Below are positions 1-11,725 of a DNA stretch of 64,000 bases, piece after piece. Below the pieces are notes generated by a model. That model ran no database searches, had not been told where the DNA came from, and saw only the letters and a list, made by a program, of their open reading frames with translations. The first letter of the stretch is position 1, and each line of letters begins with the position of its first letter. Origin of the DNA: Lepisosteus oculatus (taxonomy: Eukaryota; Chordata; Actinopteri; Semionotiformes; Lepisosteidae); assembly GCF_040954835.1 (NCBI RefSeq), contig NC_090712.1, positions 2,551,284-2,615,283 on the forward strand, given 5' to 3'. Both the position numbers and the translations under genes were made by a program.

Positions 1-2185
1 CAGTGAAGAGCTTTGTGGCAGTGTGAAAAAGGTAGAAATGCCTTAATGCTCCGCAGCTGTTTCATTTCTCTCATTAAGCTTCTTTGCACATTGCATGAAA
101 AAGGGGATCTATCTGACCTGACGACTGCTACTCTGTTCTGTCCTTTATTCAGATTCAAAAGGGAGATGGCCCAGGCCTCATTATGTAGCAGATGAACATG
201 GTTTTTAGTTGTTGAAGTAGGAGAACCAAAATAAAGGGTTTTGGCTTTAAAAAGCACAGGGGTTACATCATTATTTCATGTGTTATATTTTAAAAAAATG
301 AAAAGCTCTACATTTTCACTACCTTCTCTTTATCTCTTCTGCCAAACACAACAATGGACATTAGAATGTTTTCCAATTATTAAAGAGAAAAACACAGAGA
401 AATAAAACCTACACAGAAATCACCAGCATTGATCCCCAGATGTGAGCCCTTATTTTATGTGTAGGTAAGCTGTGAGCTAAAAAAATTATGAGCCCATCTT
501 GTTCATCTTCTCTTGTGACAATTTGGACACACTTATAGAGACAGCAGAAATAATTGTTAAACATTTATAGTTTAATAGTTAACTTGCTGTTACACAGAAA
601 GCAAAATAGACCAAAATAAATTAGAGATAAGAGGTGGAATAGCTTTATCTAAATGCGTTCAAATATTTTTCATCTGTAAGTACAAACTTTCTTTTACAAG
701 AAAAGAAGTCTGTCACACAAAGAGGTTTTTTTCATCATTTTGGTTTTATTCTATTTTTTCCCTGTGTGACCAGTTGTGAGATGTGTTATAAACACACACA
801 TAGGATTCATTCATGATTTCTAGAAATGACCTGTGGTTCATTTTGTGGTATTTCAGAATCATTTAAAAATTTGTTTAAATAGCCTTCTACACTGCTTCGA
901 GTATTTCAAGTTCACTTTGAGATATCTTTCCTGCTCGTTTTTAAAGAAATTATGAACAGTCTCTATTTCTTCTGGAGATATGGAAGCGATTTCTTTTTGG
1001 ATCAGAAAATGAGCAGCGCATACCTTTATTTAACCACTTGGCAAAGACCACTGACCTTCTGAGGCAGGGCCTATAGCCGAGAGCAGGTGAGTAGATCCTG
1101 TGTGACCAGCAGCATCTCACGTCAAGGCAATTTCCCGGAGTATGAACCTTGAGCTCAGGTCTGACTGGCCTGGACTGGACCATAGGGGTCAATTTTTCCT
1201 CCCAAGGCTTTAATAACTACAATCTGTCCGAGGCAGGCCACATGATTGATTGACTGGTCATTCAGAAACCACTTTCCTCAGCTCCCCAGGGCAATAATTC
1301 GGTCAATTAGTCATACATAAACGAGACCTGGGAGTTGAAGGCTGTAGGAACTCTGCCTGCCACTTCTTTTAACAAAACTCCAGAGGGACCCACAAAAATA
1401 TTAAAGGTTTTTAGCTATTATTCCATTTTCCATAATCACTTTATCCTCTGAGGGTCACAGTCAGCAGCAGTCTAACCCCAAAGGCAAAGTACAGGATATC
1501 TGCGGACAACAAATTAATAAAAATCGTGCAATTTATTCAGAGATTTTATATTCATAAGTAACTATCATCAACTTCCATAGCAAAATTACCCATCCGAGGA
1601 AACAGTAGAATTTGATTTACTGTCAGGTTAAGTACTAAGAGTCTGTTAAACATCAAAGACAGAAAATAAATAAAAAAAGGTTTGCTTATGACATTACATT
1701 TGTTATTGATTTTGGATTTAAAAGTTCAGAAGATGATAGGTTTGCAGTACTGGTAACAGTGACTCTCAGTAACAATGCTGTGAGAGAAGCAGAGCTGCTG
1801 GATTTAAAAACTGAACTACAGTCATCATGTTCCACTCAAAGCCCTGATCCTGCTGGGATACCTGGCTTCAGTAATAGTCCAGCCACATGGGAAACAGACG
1901 AGTCACCTTACAGTACATGTACTGGACATGAGGAGTAGAAACCAGTTGATACTGAACTACAATAAGAGGAAAGTAGCTTCAGAGAGGAAATTCAAACAAA
2001 AACATTCTCAATTCATTCTTTGCTTCATCTGAGTGTTGTTTTCCTCAAAGAGATGTGCTTTGTCTGGATCAGGATTTGAAGATGAGTCTGGGTGGCACAA
2101 ATGCCTGCTTGGAGATACATGATCTATCTCTCTGTGCTGCTGAAGTCAATGGGAGGCTGGAAGAACCAACACTTTGAAATGAATC
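1..2185. other. Intergenic DNA, no gene seen
   Basis: AT-rich sequence with stops in all frames. The only open frames are under 90 codons and show no recognisable motif. I see no repeat family or RNA gene here. Confidence 0.6.
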
Positions 2186-2187
2186 TT

Positions 2188-2417
2188 ACATTAGGAATTT
2201 GTCTTTTCACATACCCCAGCTTGCTCTCCACGAGACACACAAGCACAGGCACAAGCTTGGTGTCAACCATTTATACAGCACTGCTGGGGCAGTTGAGGTT
2301 AAGGGCTTTGCTCAGGGTCCCAACAGAGGAGGATTCCACTGGTGGCTGCGGGACTTGAACCAGTAACCTTCTAGCCACAGGCACTGATCCTTAGCCACAG
2401 AGCCACCGCTCTGCCCC
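2188..2417 (-). repeat. tRNA-derived SINE, copy 1
   Basis: Read on the minus strand, it starts at about 2417 with a tRNA-like head: a box A-like GGCTCTGTGGCTAAGGATC and a box B-like GGTTCAAGTCC. A unique body follows with the phrase GAGCAAAGCCCTTAACC, then a tail ending near CCTAATGTAAG. The same element occurs at 63412-63689 on the same strand, aligning over almost its full length. Two diverged copies of one unit with polymerase III promoter boxes identify a SINE. The family name is not assigned. Confidence 0.8.
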
Positions 2418-4749
2418 AGTCACGCAGGAGCAACTGTACTGCTGAGTTTGTTGTGGGTAAAGAGAAGTAGACAACTTCCATGCAGCTTCAAGACATTTTA
2501 AGCTCGCACATGATCTCCAGATTCCCACAATCTCGTGAGTTTGCTTTTCCTCGATGTGCAGTAATTTCTCTAGCCATGGTCACTCTGTCATCAGGACTCT
2601 GCAGGAATAACCTGAGAATCAAGGATTGTTGTTGTTTTCAAGGGAGTGAGATTGGAGTAGGGGACCTTTTTCCTCTCTGATGTCCTGGGGAAAAAATAAT
2701 AAGTTCAGCCTTGCAGAAACACACTTTAACCCAAATACTTCCCTACTGCAGCACAATTATAGGAAGAAGGAATTCAGGAAATCAGCAGTCAGTAGTACAA
2801 AACATGTGCTCTTCTGACACACAAAATGAAAAGAAAGTTACTTTGGCAGAAGCCTTGGAAGTTTTAATTCAACATACAAAGACCGTCTTATTTCTCATTA
2901 AAAGTTGTAGGTCATCTCAGCACTTTTCAATACTCCAGGCATGAGAGGGATTGTGAGAAGAGATTTTTTTACCGAAGCCTTCATGCAGGGTTATTGTGCT
3001 AGAAAAGAAATATCAAATGTTTATGAGCTTTCAACGTTTAATCCAACAAACATTTGCTTTTCTCCTTCTGTCTAAGATGTTTCTAAAACATGTGCAGGGT
3101 GGCTGGATTCAGCTACAAAGCTCTTCCTGGAGTGTCATGTAAAACTGGAGCTTGGTTCTTCAAGCCTGACTCCACCCTCCTTAGGCATCCAGATTTCAAC
3201 TACTGTTACTAGAAAAGAATTTTTAAGGATAAGAGTTCTATTGCTCTATTTTTGTGGGTGTGATATATAAACAGGACTTGTCTTTTGCAATAATTTGCGA
3301 ACAACTCACACACACACACACACACAGAAGCCTGATGAGTGACTGAAGAGTCCTTCCGTTTATCTGGGCTGCAGTAAATTCCCTCACAATGCAGCCCTGC
3401 TGGAGCTCTGTCAGCCCTGGGCACTGCTGTTGAGTTGGCTGTAACATAAATGTCAATGTGCAGTTAAATGTTCTGTCACTGTGTCTTGAAAATGTCCTGT
3501 GGGCCTTAATGACAGACAAGCCATTTTTGGTACTTCCTCCATGCCTATGGACATGCCTGAAAACCAGTGCTAAATGTGGCTTGTTTGTCGATGCCCTCCT
3601 TAGCTTTTGTTCAGTGGGTGACGTCAGGATATGAGGCGCCGTGGATATGAGTTTGAAAAGGCACCAGGAAGACAATCCTGCATGTCACAACAGTCGAGCT
3701 TCCATTTGCAATTAAAAGCAACAACAAGGGGCAAAGAGTGAATAGAATTACAGCACCAAATTATTCCGTAACGATATTATTGCATATACAATGGATTATG
3801 GTAAATTATGCGAGATACATTTGCAGTGAATACAAGTTCTGCTTTTATGCCTGTGGATGTGGGAAAAAAAAATGTCTTCACTGTAATCACTTGTCCAGGT
3901 GACCTCACCCATTCCTTTATTGGTTCAAATGATCCATAGTGAATATTAAAATACATTCTGAATTTAAAGTACTTACAGTTCATCTGAATTTAAATTGTTG
4001 GCCTGCAGTGTGAGTGACAACACACATCTTATAAGCTTGTTGGACACCTCACCATGCCCTTGTCTCTGTTCATCACATAGTCAGTATGCGTCAGATCCTA
4101 AAAACCCCTTCTGTACATTGTCTTTTAACGGTTTAGTTGCACTCCAGTCTGTGTGCCTCTGAGAAATTATATTCTGGCTCAATATAGACTGGTGACTGGC
4201 TGATGATTTGGTAATGATTTCATTACAAGGTGGAATTGTTTACTGTGCTGCCTGTTATCACAGGAAATACACAGGTGTGACAATTGTCATTCAGTCAAGT
4301 TCAGTAAACACTCCACATGCTAATCATGGCTCTACCTCACACAGATGGTCACCTCGCTGAGCCTGGATGCTGCTCCATACTACCGTTCTTATGAAACGAG
4401 TCAAGATCCTTGCACAAGCAGTTCGTGATCAGTGGCACACACTGTCGTTCTTTTTGGAGCTCCTGCCTGAGACATGTGGGTGTGTTTTGGGACTGCCCTT
4501 AGCTTCCAGGACTGTCTGGTATTTACTTTGATCATTTCAGTTGATCTATCCTTCCAAATCAAAATATCGTTTACGATATGCAACCCTTTTGTGCCGATCC
4601 CAGAAAGAACACCTGGGTCTTGAAGGCCCTGGAAAAATGTGCAACACGTTTTAGGATGATAAAGAGATGTTTATTCTTTAGATGCAGTAATGATGACAGT
4701 CTTAAAGTCTAAGTCATTCATGAATTACGGAAGTGTTGCGTGATATCAG
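2418..4749. other. Intergenic DNA with one microsatellite
   Basis: No gene is supported. A 145-codon minus-strand frame at 3238-3675 runs through the CA microsatellite and has no domain-like features, so I treat it as chance. Confidence 0.55.
3307..3326. repeat. (CA)10 microsatellite
   Basis: Ten uninterrupted CA dinucleotides are visible directly. Confidence 0.95.
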
Positions 4750-5157
4750 TGTTACAGTACTGGTTTCCAGCGACCAGGGGGCACCCGCACGGTCTCGGCT
4801 TTCTTCATCCACTCAGGGGAGGCGTGGGTTAACCAGGCCTCGTTAATCCATCACCACGCCTCCCCTCCTGTCTATTTAAACCCTGCTGTCTGCCTCTGCC
4901 TTGGTTCAGTATTGAGTTGTACTTTGTGGACTTAACATCAGAGCCTTCTTGTTACAGGACAGCTCCCTTGTTTTTGGACTTTGGTTTCTGGAACTTGCTT
5001 TGGATGTTGAGGACTTGTTGCTTACTTTCTGGCTTTTGGACTTCTTCGCTTTCCCTTTTGACCACAAATTTGGATCAGCCCTTTAACAGCTTCCTTGCCT
5101 TTTTGCCACCCGCATAGGGTCCATCAACTTCTTTACTTGCTGTTACCCAGTGTAACA
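4750..5157 (+). repeat. Solo-LTR-like unit
   Basis: A 408-bp unit bounded by TGTTACA at the left and TGTAACA at the right, i.e. a TG...CA unit with a short terminal inverted repeat. It is flanked by ATCAG and ATCGG, a possible 5-bp target duplication with one mismatch. Internally it has a TATA-like TATTTAAA near 4874 and then a CT-rich stretch. This is what a solo LTR looks like. A non-autonomous DNA element is an alternative. No internal retroelement genes adjoin it. Confidence 0.5.
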
Positions 5158-5639
5158 ATCGGCTTTCTCTTTCACAAGCTTCTTGTGTTTATTCCATGGA
5201 AAGGACCATGATTCCACTAGACTGGAACTTTCACTGGGTGTGTGGCCTGACTTTTTGAAGTAACTTCTCTAATTAGAAACTGATTGCTATCTAAATACAC
5301 ACTAAGGGACACAATGTTGTGGGAGTAGGGAACAAGCACCCCAAACCTTGTTGAAGATGGCCTTGCTTCCTTCAGGAAACATGTGGATGAGGTCTTCTGA
5401 TCAATTTACTATTGGCAAATGGCCTAAATGGGTTGAAAAGCTTGTGTTCTTATGACCTAGAAAATTTAAGGTACTGGAAATCATTAGAACTTAGTGGATG
5501 CTTTTATCTAAAACTGTTTTGAGGAACCAGAGGAAAAAGTAGTGGGATATGTAAGCAGCTGATGTGCAGAACGTTTTTCAATAGGACCTTGGTTTCCAAA
5601 TGTCCTTTTTCTTATTTACTATTATGTTCCACATCCCTC

Positions 5640-6121
5640 CTCTAGAGGGTGCTTCTACCACTTTTGGTTATGATTAATTTATATTATTTCCGGCTGCGTC
5701 TCGTTTCCCTTTTGGTTAAAAGCCTTGGAAGTATTGGAAGATGGACGCCACAAGGCTTGCCTATTTTCCGGGTTCTCCGAAGGCAGGCGTTTTCCCTGGT
5801 GTCCTGACCTCCTGGGTCCGGGATTCAGAGTACCTGGTCCCATTATATTTTTAGTCCCTGTGTTGGTTCTGACCCGGTTCCCCTTTTTAACTGTTTTGTC
5901 TTGAATCTCCCGGCTCTTGGATTATGGACTGCGCCCTGACTTCCCTTTGGGATTTCCTTGGACTTGGTTGCTTCGGCATTTCCCCCGAGCACCTGCTCAC
6001 TACAGTCACCGCCCCCTGTCCCAACCCAGTTGTATCTTCCTCCATCGTCTTTTACGGATTATACCGTCTGCATAGGGTCTTTAATAACGCATTCCACGGG
6101 ATTCAAAGCTGGCTCCTGTGA
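5640..6121 (+). repeat. Second LTR-like pyrimidine-rich repeat
   Basis: Compositionally this resembles the unit at 4750-5157: CT-rich, with phrases such as GGACTTGG and TTTCCCTTTTGG, and both end in a CGCATAGGGTC / TGCATAGGGTC phrase near the right boundary. The ends are not clear. Open frames here (60-90 codons on both strands) are by-products of the low-stop composition. Confidence 0.4.
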
Positions 6122-6139
6122 TACTTACCTGCTATTCTC

Positions 6140-6885
6140 AAGGCCACTTCCTGACATCACTGACTGAGAAGCCTGGGAGTGTACAGTTACCTACTGTACT
6201 GTATGTGAGAACTTGCCACTTCCAATGGGCATTTGCTACTCCCTTTACTCCTTTGCCTGCTTCTTCAGGGATAGCCTTGCCTGTTTTCCAGGGGTGTCTT
6301 AAAAAGAGGCTCACTAGTGTTTCAGTACAATTCTCAAGAGGGTCTGGAATACCCATGAGTTCATTGGTATGTTTATGTGTGAATTTCTAAAAGACCCGTA
6401 TGAAGCAGCAATCTGCAATGAAAAATGCAGTGTTACTAAACCATGCAGTCAAATGCAGCACTTCCTTTATCTGCCAGTGATAATATTCCATTCCACAACA
6501 ACATTATTCCTCTTATTGATTCTTGAATTGTGAATTAACTAGCTCAACAGAATATTGGACCATTTCTTTTTGAACTGTAATACTATATTTAGGATATACT
6601 GATGGGGGGTCACAACATTTTATGGAATGAGAATACTATAGTTATAGCTTATGTACTTTCACAAAATGTTGTCAGTTTGTTTTAAGCCCTCTGACCAGCA
6701 ATACAGCTTGTGCAGTGAGGCATTGCAACTTGCCAATCACATGAAAGCTCGTTAGGTGCACTTTGACCCAACAAGGTCCAGGTGGAACAATGTCTGATCA
6801 GGTCACCTTTAAAAAGGCCTTAAATCAAAGCTTGGGTCACTGCAAGAAAAAGGCCACACTTAGTCAGTTTTCTGTGCAGTCCATA
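6140..6885. other. Intergenic DNA before the Tc1 remnant
   Basis: No gene seen. Sequence from about 6740 may be the 5' non-coding part of the Tc1-like element that follows, but I could not define a terminal inverted repeat. Confidence 0.4.
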
Positions 6886-7365
6886 ATGTCACCAGAAGCA
6901 AGGGAGAGGGCCATTGGCATGCTGCAGGCAGGCATGTCATGTGCCAGACACTATGGAGTAAGCTGCTCCAGTGTGTCCTGACTGCAAAGAAGGTTTCAGT
7001 AGACCGGCAGGATCCAGTCGCCCTCGAGTGACCACACCAAGCTGGACCGACACATCAGACTGGTCCGTCTGAGAGATTGTTTCAGATCTGCCACCTGTAC
7101 TACTGCTGAAACTGCAGGCAGACACAATGTCCGCATCAGTGACAGGACAGTGAGGCTCCATGCTGCTGGCCTTAGAGCAAGGCGACCTGTCAGAGGTCCT
7201 CTCCTCACACCTCCTAGACATCACACCCGACTGGCTTGGGCCAGACAGAGGGGCTGATGGACTCGTCATCAGTGGCATCAGGTCCTCTTCACACATGAGT
7301 CACTCTTCAGCCTGTTCCACGCAGATGGGAGGGCCAGAGTGTGGAGGAGGAGGTGTTGCGTTTCT
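6886..7365 (+). pseudogene. Tc1/mariner transposase remnant
   Basis: Conceptual translation across several frames gives the N-terminal half of a Tc1-family transposase. It opens with MSPEARERAIGMLQAGMS (helix-turn-helix region) and is followed by a GRPRVTTP-like linker (here RPRVTTP), an NVRISDRTV segment, WARQ-like and WHQVLF segments, then LFHADGRARVWRRR. The usual FTDE-type catalytic stretch reads FTHE, so a catalytic Asp is lost. Frameshifts and stops interrupt the frame. The copy stops at about 160 of the roughly 340 residues typical of the family and runs into unrelated AT-rich DNA. It cannot encode an active enzyme. Confidence 0.85.
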
Positions 7366-8446
7366 TTTTTCCATCAGTATATATTTTCTCAAATTTAAAT
7401 TATCTAAAAGATTGATTTTTCATTTTTTTGAAGTTCTAGTGACTGATATGTATCCAAATTCTTTCTTTTTTTGGAATTGTAAAAAGCTACAGGAGACAAA
7501 TACAGAAATCACCAAATTATTGCTTGACTTGTGGACAAACTAACCTTTTAGCAGAACTATTGAGCTACTAAGAATTGAACATTTAAATTAGTGTCTAAAC
7601 TAGAAAAACTGCATATGCAATATCTTTTCTAAAACACAATATCGTTTCATTTTAAAATGCAAAAGGTAACACAATAAAATAATGCATCGCAATAACCAAC
7701 TGTAAAAACATTTTAAAACAAAAAACAATTGTTTTTATTCTCTATAACCTTCATCTTCTGTACAGTATATTGTGATCATGTCACCCAATCTTTAGCGTGA
7801 ACATTTCAGAATGGGGATCTTTGTTCAGAAGTAATCACTTATCTCATGCATTGCAAGGCAGAGTATTTTGAATTATAAAACATTTGTATTCCAAAGAACA
7901 CCTGTGGCAGCATTTTCCAAGAAAAATCCTTTAACCGATATCACATATGGGTTTCACATCACTCTCTGAATGGTAAAAAGTTCAGAGTACTTCCCAGATG
8001 AGGAGCCATTAATCACCCCTTTGCCCTTTTCGAGATGGAAAAGGTGCTGGAAGAAATTAAATGCTCATCAGAGTAACAAGATTACCATGTCCTTATATGG
8101 GTTATTAAATTATACCCACACAGGGGCAGAGATCTAAATGAAACCATGCCATGAGAAGAATAATTAACCACTTACATGAAAACAGGTGTTTGACCCATTA
8201 ACTCACAAAATCAAAAGCATTTTTATCCCAGTATATGCAGCTATTCTTAAAAACTCATACAAGAACCGATTAGCCAGCTTCTCAACATTGTGCCCTACGT
8301 GACCCTCCAAAAGTAGTGGTGCAGAAAAGTCAAAACTGTTTTTTTTTTTTTGCTTTACAGTCAAGCACTGTGAATTTGTGATAATGAAATTAATAAGTAG
8401 TATGATATAATACAGTATGTGTTTTATTTCTGCCCGATTCCATGCC
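7366..8446. other. Intergenic DNA, nothing recognised
   Basis: AT-rich sequence without a credible coding frame or repeat family. Confidence 0.55.
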
Positions 8447-8855
8447 TAAAGTGCTTGGCAAAAGCATTAACCCCTTACAGTGATGTCCCAATTTGTTTAA
8501 GTGTAAATCATGTTTGCATATAACATATGTATATGTTAACCAAAACAAGAATGCTCAAACTGAACAGTTTTATGGGTGAAATAAGTTGCAATAAAAACTG
8601 CAAAGGAAAATCCAAAAGAGAAACATATTGGTCGCACACTTAGTGGAAGCATCTTTACAGCAGCAAGTCTTGTTGGATACGATTCTCTCTGCACACTGGG
8701 ATCCACTTTGCTCAAGCTCTGTCAGGTTGGTTGAGGATAGACATTGGGCACCAATTTTCAAGACACTCTTGAAGACAGATTTTCTATCAGAATCAAGACC
8801 TTGAAGGAGCTACGCAGGGACATGAAAGGAGTGAATACTTTCGCAAGGCCCTGTA
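8447..8855. mobile_element. Tc1/mariner-type MITE with degenerate inverted ends
   Basis: The left end reads TAAAGTGCTTGGCAAAAGCA and the right end, reverse complemented, reads TACAGGGCCTTGCGAAAGTA. These are diverged copies of the fish Tc1-type terminus whose usual form is CAGTGCCTTGCAAAAGTATTC. Both ends are flanked by TA, the Tc1/mariner target. The 409-bp interior has no transposase, so this is a non-autonomous or internally deleted copy. Confidence 0.7.
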
Positions 8856-8959
8856 CATTTAATCATATCATAACACAAATACGCTTTGTTATTCCCCCCT
8901 GTGATTTCAAGTGGCCATCTCAAGTGTTGAGATACATTCACCCTAAGTAAATTTCTGAG

Positions 8960-9420
8960 GGCAAAACTCAAGTATTTGGTTGCATGGATTGAATTGCAAC
9001 AGCATGTTCTAACATTTTAGCAAGAAAAGGCAAGCTGGATATCGGGCAAAAACTGTTTAGGTTGTCCAGAGCCATATTTGGTAACTGCAGCCATTTAAAA
9101 AAGCTATTGGTCCCAGTCCAGGGCTGAAGGACTCATTTATTATGCTAATGACCACAGGGCAAAGGGCAGAAAAACAGGACTGGAATAAAACAGCGGGAAT
9201 GGGATCTAATAAGCAAGTGGTGGATGTCACACGTGATACCAATTTCCTAAGGCGTGCAGTGTCAAGTTGAGAGAAACCAGAGAGAAGGGAGGCAGTAGTA
9301 GGCCTGCATGCAGGAGGTGGAAGAGCTACATGAGTGATGGAAAGAATGTCATTCCTGATGTCAATCTTGGAGTAAAAAACTCAAAGTGTTGAAAGTCAGG
9401 GATAAAGCAGGTAATGTAAA
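8960..9420 (-). pseudogene. L2-type LINE reverse transcriptase remnant
   Basis: Minus-strand translation gives TTCLLDPIP followed by SIINESFSPG, and after a frame change FCPIS-LPFLAKMLEHAV. These match the conserved start of the L2/Maui-family reverse transcriptase (pattern S-LDPIP...IIN-SL...FRPISNLPFLSK-LE). Only about 130 residues remain, with at least one frameshift and no catalytic YxDD region. It is a dead 5'- and 3'-truncated LINE fragment. Confidence 0.75.
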
Positions 9421-10855
9421 GGAGCCATTTGGCTCCAGCAGTCTGTTGATGGAGGAAAACAGGTACAGTATCTAGGGTTGTTATGGTTGTTCTCAATTAT
9501 ATGGGCGAAGTAGCTGGATCTAGCAGACTCTGTTGCATCCTTATACTCTATCAAGTGCTCCTTCCAAGACTGAAGATGTATATTCAAGCCAGAAAGACAC
9601 CACCTACATTAGACTGAGCACAACCGGTGAGTAAACCAGTGGGCAGAGTGAGTTGAGTTTTAAGAGGAGCTATTGTGTTAAGAGTAGTTAACAGAGACTC
9701 ATTAAGCATTTATACAGCACAAATACACAGGCCTTTATGGAGAATGGTTAGCAGTCTTTTGGAAGCTGATGAATGAAGATACAAGAAAAGAAAAAGAATT
9801 GAACACAGGACACAAAAGATGTTCTTCCCCCTTTAAAAGGCTTTACAAATAAAAACTCTAAGCCTGAAAGTAATCTTTCATTCTCATTTATTTGGTTCCA
9901 CCACCACACGATCTTAAGCTGTTCATCTTCCAAGCTCTTGCTATAAGAAAACAGCAGTGACTGGAAAGATATTGCTTATTTTGATACGTCTCGATGTGAT
10001 GTTAAATAAGGAAGTCTCCACGGTGTTCAGAACTTTCCAGTCAGGTAGACATCTTCTGATTGAACCAAAATGACAAAAGTACTGAAAAAACCTTTATGTT
10101 TAAACTTAGCAACTCCTCACACACTGTCATGAATTAAAAGCTGTTTTGACAAAGAAAAATTAAAAATGTCGAAAAATTAATTTCCCGGTTTCCAGTGACT
10201 CTCTCTCATTAAGCTTTAGTATAATAGTGATGAATGCAATTGTTCAGATAAGATTTCTTAATTAGCCTCCACAGGTGGGCTCAGTCTTCAATTACTCCAC
10301 CTGTTCAATTAACAAAATTGCCATCTCTGTTCTGTGTATCCAGAGATTCAAAGTCTGAAAAAGAAGACGAGAAGAACAACTTTGTGCTTTTAGTTTGCAG
10401 CTCCATCCTGTTTTTTTTGTGAAGCAGATTAGGAGCACTGATGGGCAGGAATACAATTGTGGGTTTTATCACTAAGCCAGTTAAGAAAAATATAAGTGTT
10501 ATGTCATGTATTTTAAAATAGTTTTGAAACTATTAAGCATTAAATACAGACTAAAAAAACTGAGCAATGACAGAGCAATGATTTGTGATTTCATTTAACA
10601 TCTTGCTTGTTACCAAATAGCTGACAACAGTACATGAAGGTCATTAAACGTTTTTATAGTTTTAAAAAATTACTGAGGCCCACAATAAGGCGTGGGTTAA
10701 TTGTTTGGGAAGGAACGTCAACCAAAGAGCTTCACCTCTTCTTCTTAACGTTTTTATACAGCTATTCACCCAAACTAGATTCAGGCATGTGGCCCAGGTT
10801 TTGCAATTTGTTGTTGGTTTTTCTGAAAACACAGGTGCAATTGCCTCGGGTCACT
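9421..10855. other. Intergenic DNA, nothing recognised
   Basis: AT-rich. Open frames are short and uninformative. Confidence 0.5.
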
Positions 10856-11574
10856 ATGATGTAGGGAGAAAGCCGCCCTCCCGGCTCAAACGCCAGAGTC
10901 AGACGGAAGGCGGTGAGCCATTATGGCTGCCTGGTAATTGGAAAAACCTGCAGGATGAGGTACAGCTGGTGTGAATCAGTAATTGACACTCAGGGGGAGT
11001 GAAACTCCACATGTGAGACACGGTGGCAGGAGGGGCTCTGCGTGGAATTAGCCACTCCTCTGGGCTAATGAAGAGACTTGAAAGAGTAGCTGGGAGGAAG
11101 AGAGCTTCAGTCTGAGTCTAGGCTCCAGTGGTGGAAGGAGGGAGTGGGTCAGCCCTGGAGGGTAGGTGCTCGATAGTCATGGATTGACCTAGTTTACAGG
11201 TGTGTAGGGCGCGGTGAGGGATACTTGGGAGTATCCAGCACTGGCTGTACTTGGGGGGTGTCACAGTTGCTGGGAAGGCGGGCAGGCAGGCAGGCAGGGT
11301 GGTGGTTGTGGTGGTGGTTTATTTGCCAGGCTCAACAGGATTGAAAGTGACCTGCTGAGGAGCCATGCTGGCCAGCCGAACCAGGGCTGACTGGAGTCCT
11401 TAGTACCTGGAGGAGAGGGGCATTGCTTGGCAAGGGAGCAGCCTGTTATCTTCCTGCGGCCGGGAGCTGTCTGGATGACTACCTGACAACCTGGTACCCC
11501 TCGGTCTTGCTCTCGGCAGGTGGTTGGGCGGCGGTCTCATAGAGGGAGTTTAAACGGTGGGCTGCTGGTGAAGT
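10856..11574. repeat. GC-rich island, probably a transposon fragment
   Basis: About 700 bp of G-rich sequence with sharp compositional edges against AT-rich flanks. It contains TGTCACAG near 11261 and a GGCA microsatellite at 11281-11297. The abrupt composition and the adjoining repeat at 11575 suggest an inserted element, but no terminal repeats or coding domains can be defined. Confidence 0.35.
11281..11297. repeat. (GGCA)n microsatellite
   Basis: Four consecutive GGCA units are visible within the GC-rich island. Confidence 0.9.
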
Positions 11575-11725
11575 TCAATTCAATTCAATTTATTTTTATA
11601 TAGCACTTTTCACAACAAGGTGGCCCCAAGGCGCTTAATATACAAGTAACCGTACATTTCGTGAATACAGAACAGAAGACCAGAAGACAACGGAGGAGAG
11701 GAACCAAAAACTCCTTAGTAAGGAG
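11575..11725 (+). repeat. Dispersed fish repeat beginning TCAATTCAATTCAATT
   Basis: It has the phrase order TTCAATTCAATT - TTTTTATATAGCACTTTTCA - AAGGCGCTTAATA - GGAACCAAAAACTCC. This is the signature of a very common fish interspersed repeat, thought to be a retroposon 3' end. Its class is not certain from this copy. Confidence 0.6.

Noticed and set aside
2092..2358. 88-codon plus-strand frame
   Set aside because: It is antisense to the tRNA-derived SINE at 2188-2417.
3238..3675. 145-codon minus-strand frame
   Set aside because: It crosses the CA microsatellite (giving a CVCVCV run) and shows no family resemblance.
7160..7543. 127-codon plus-strand frame
   Set aside because: It is partly an out-of-frame reading of the Tc1 transposase remnant and partly AT-rich flank.
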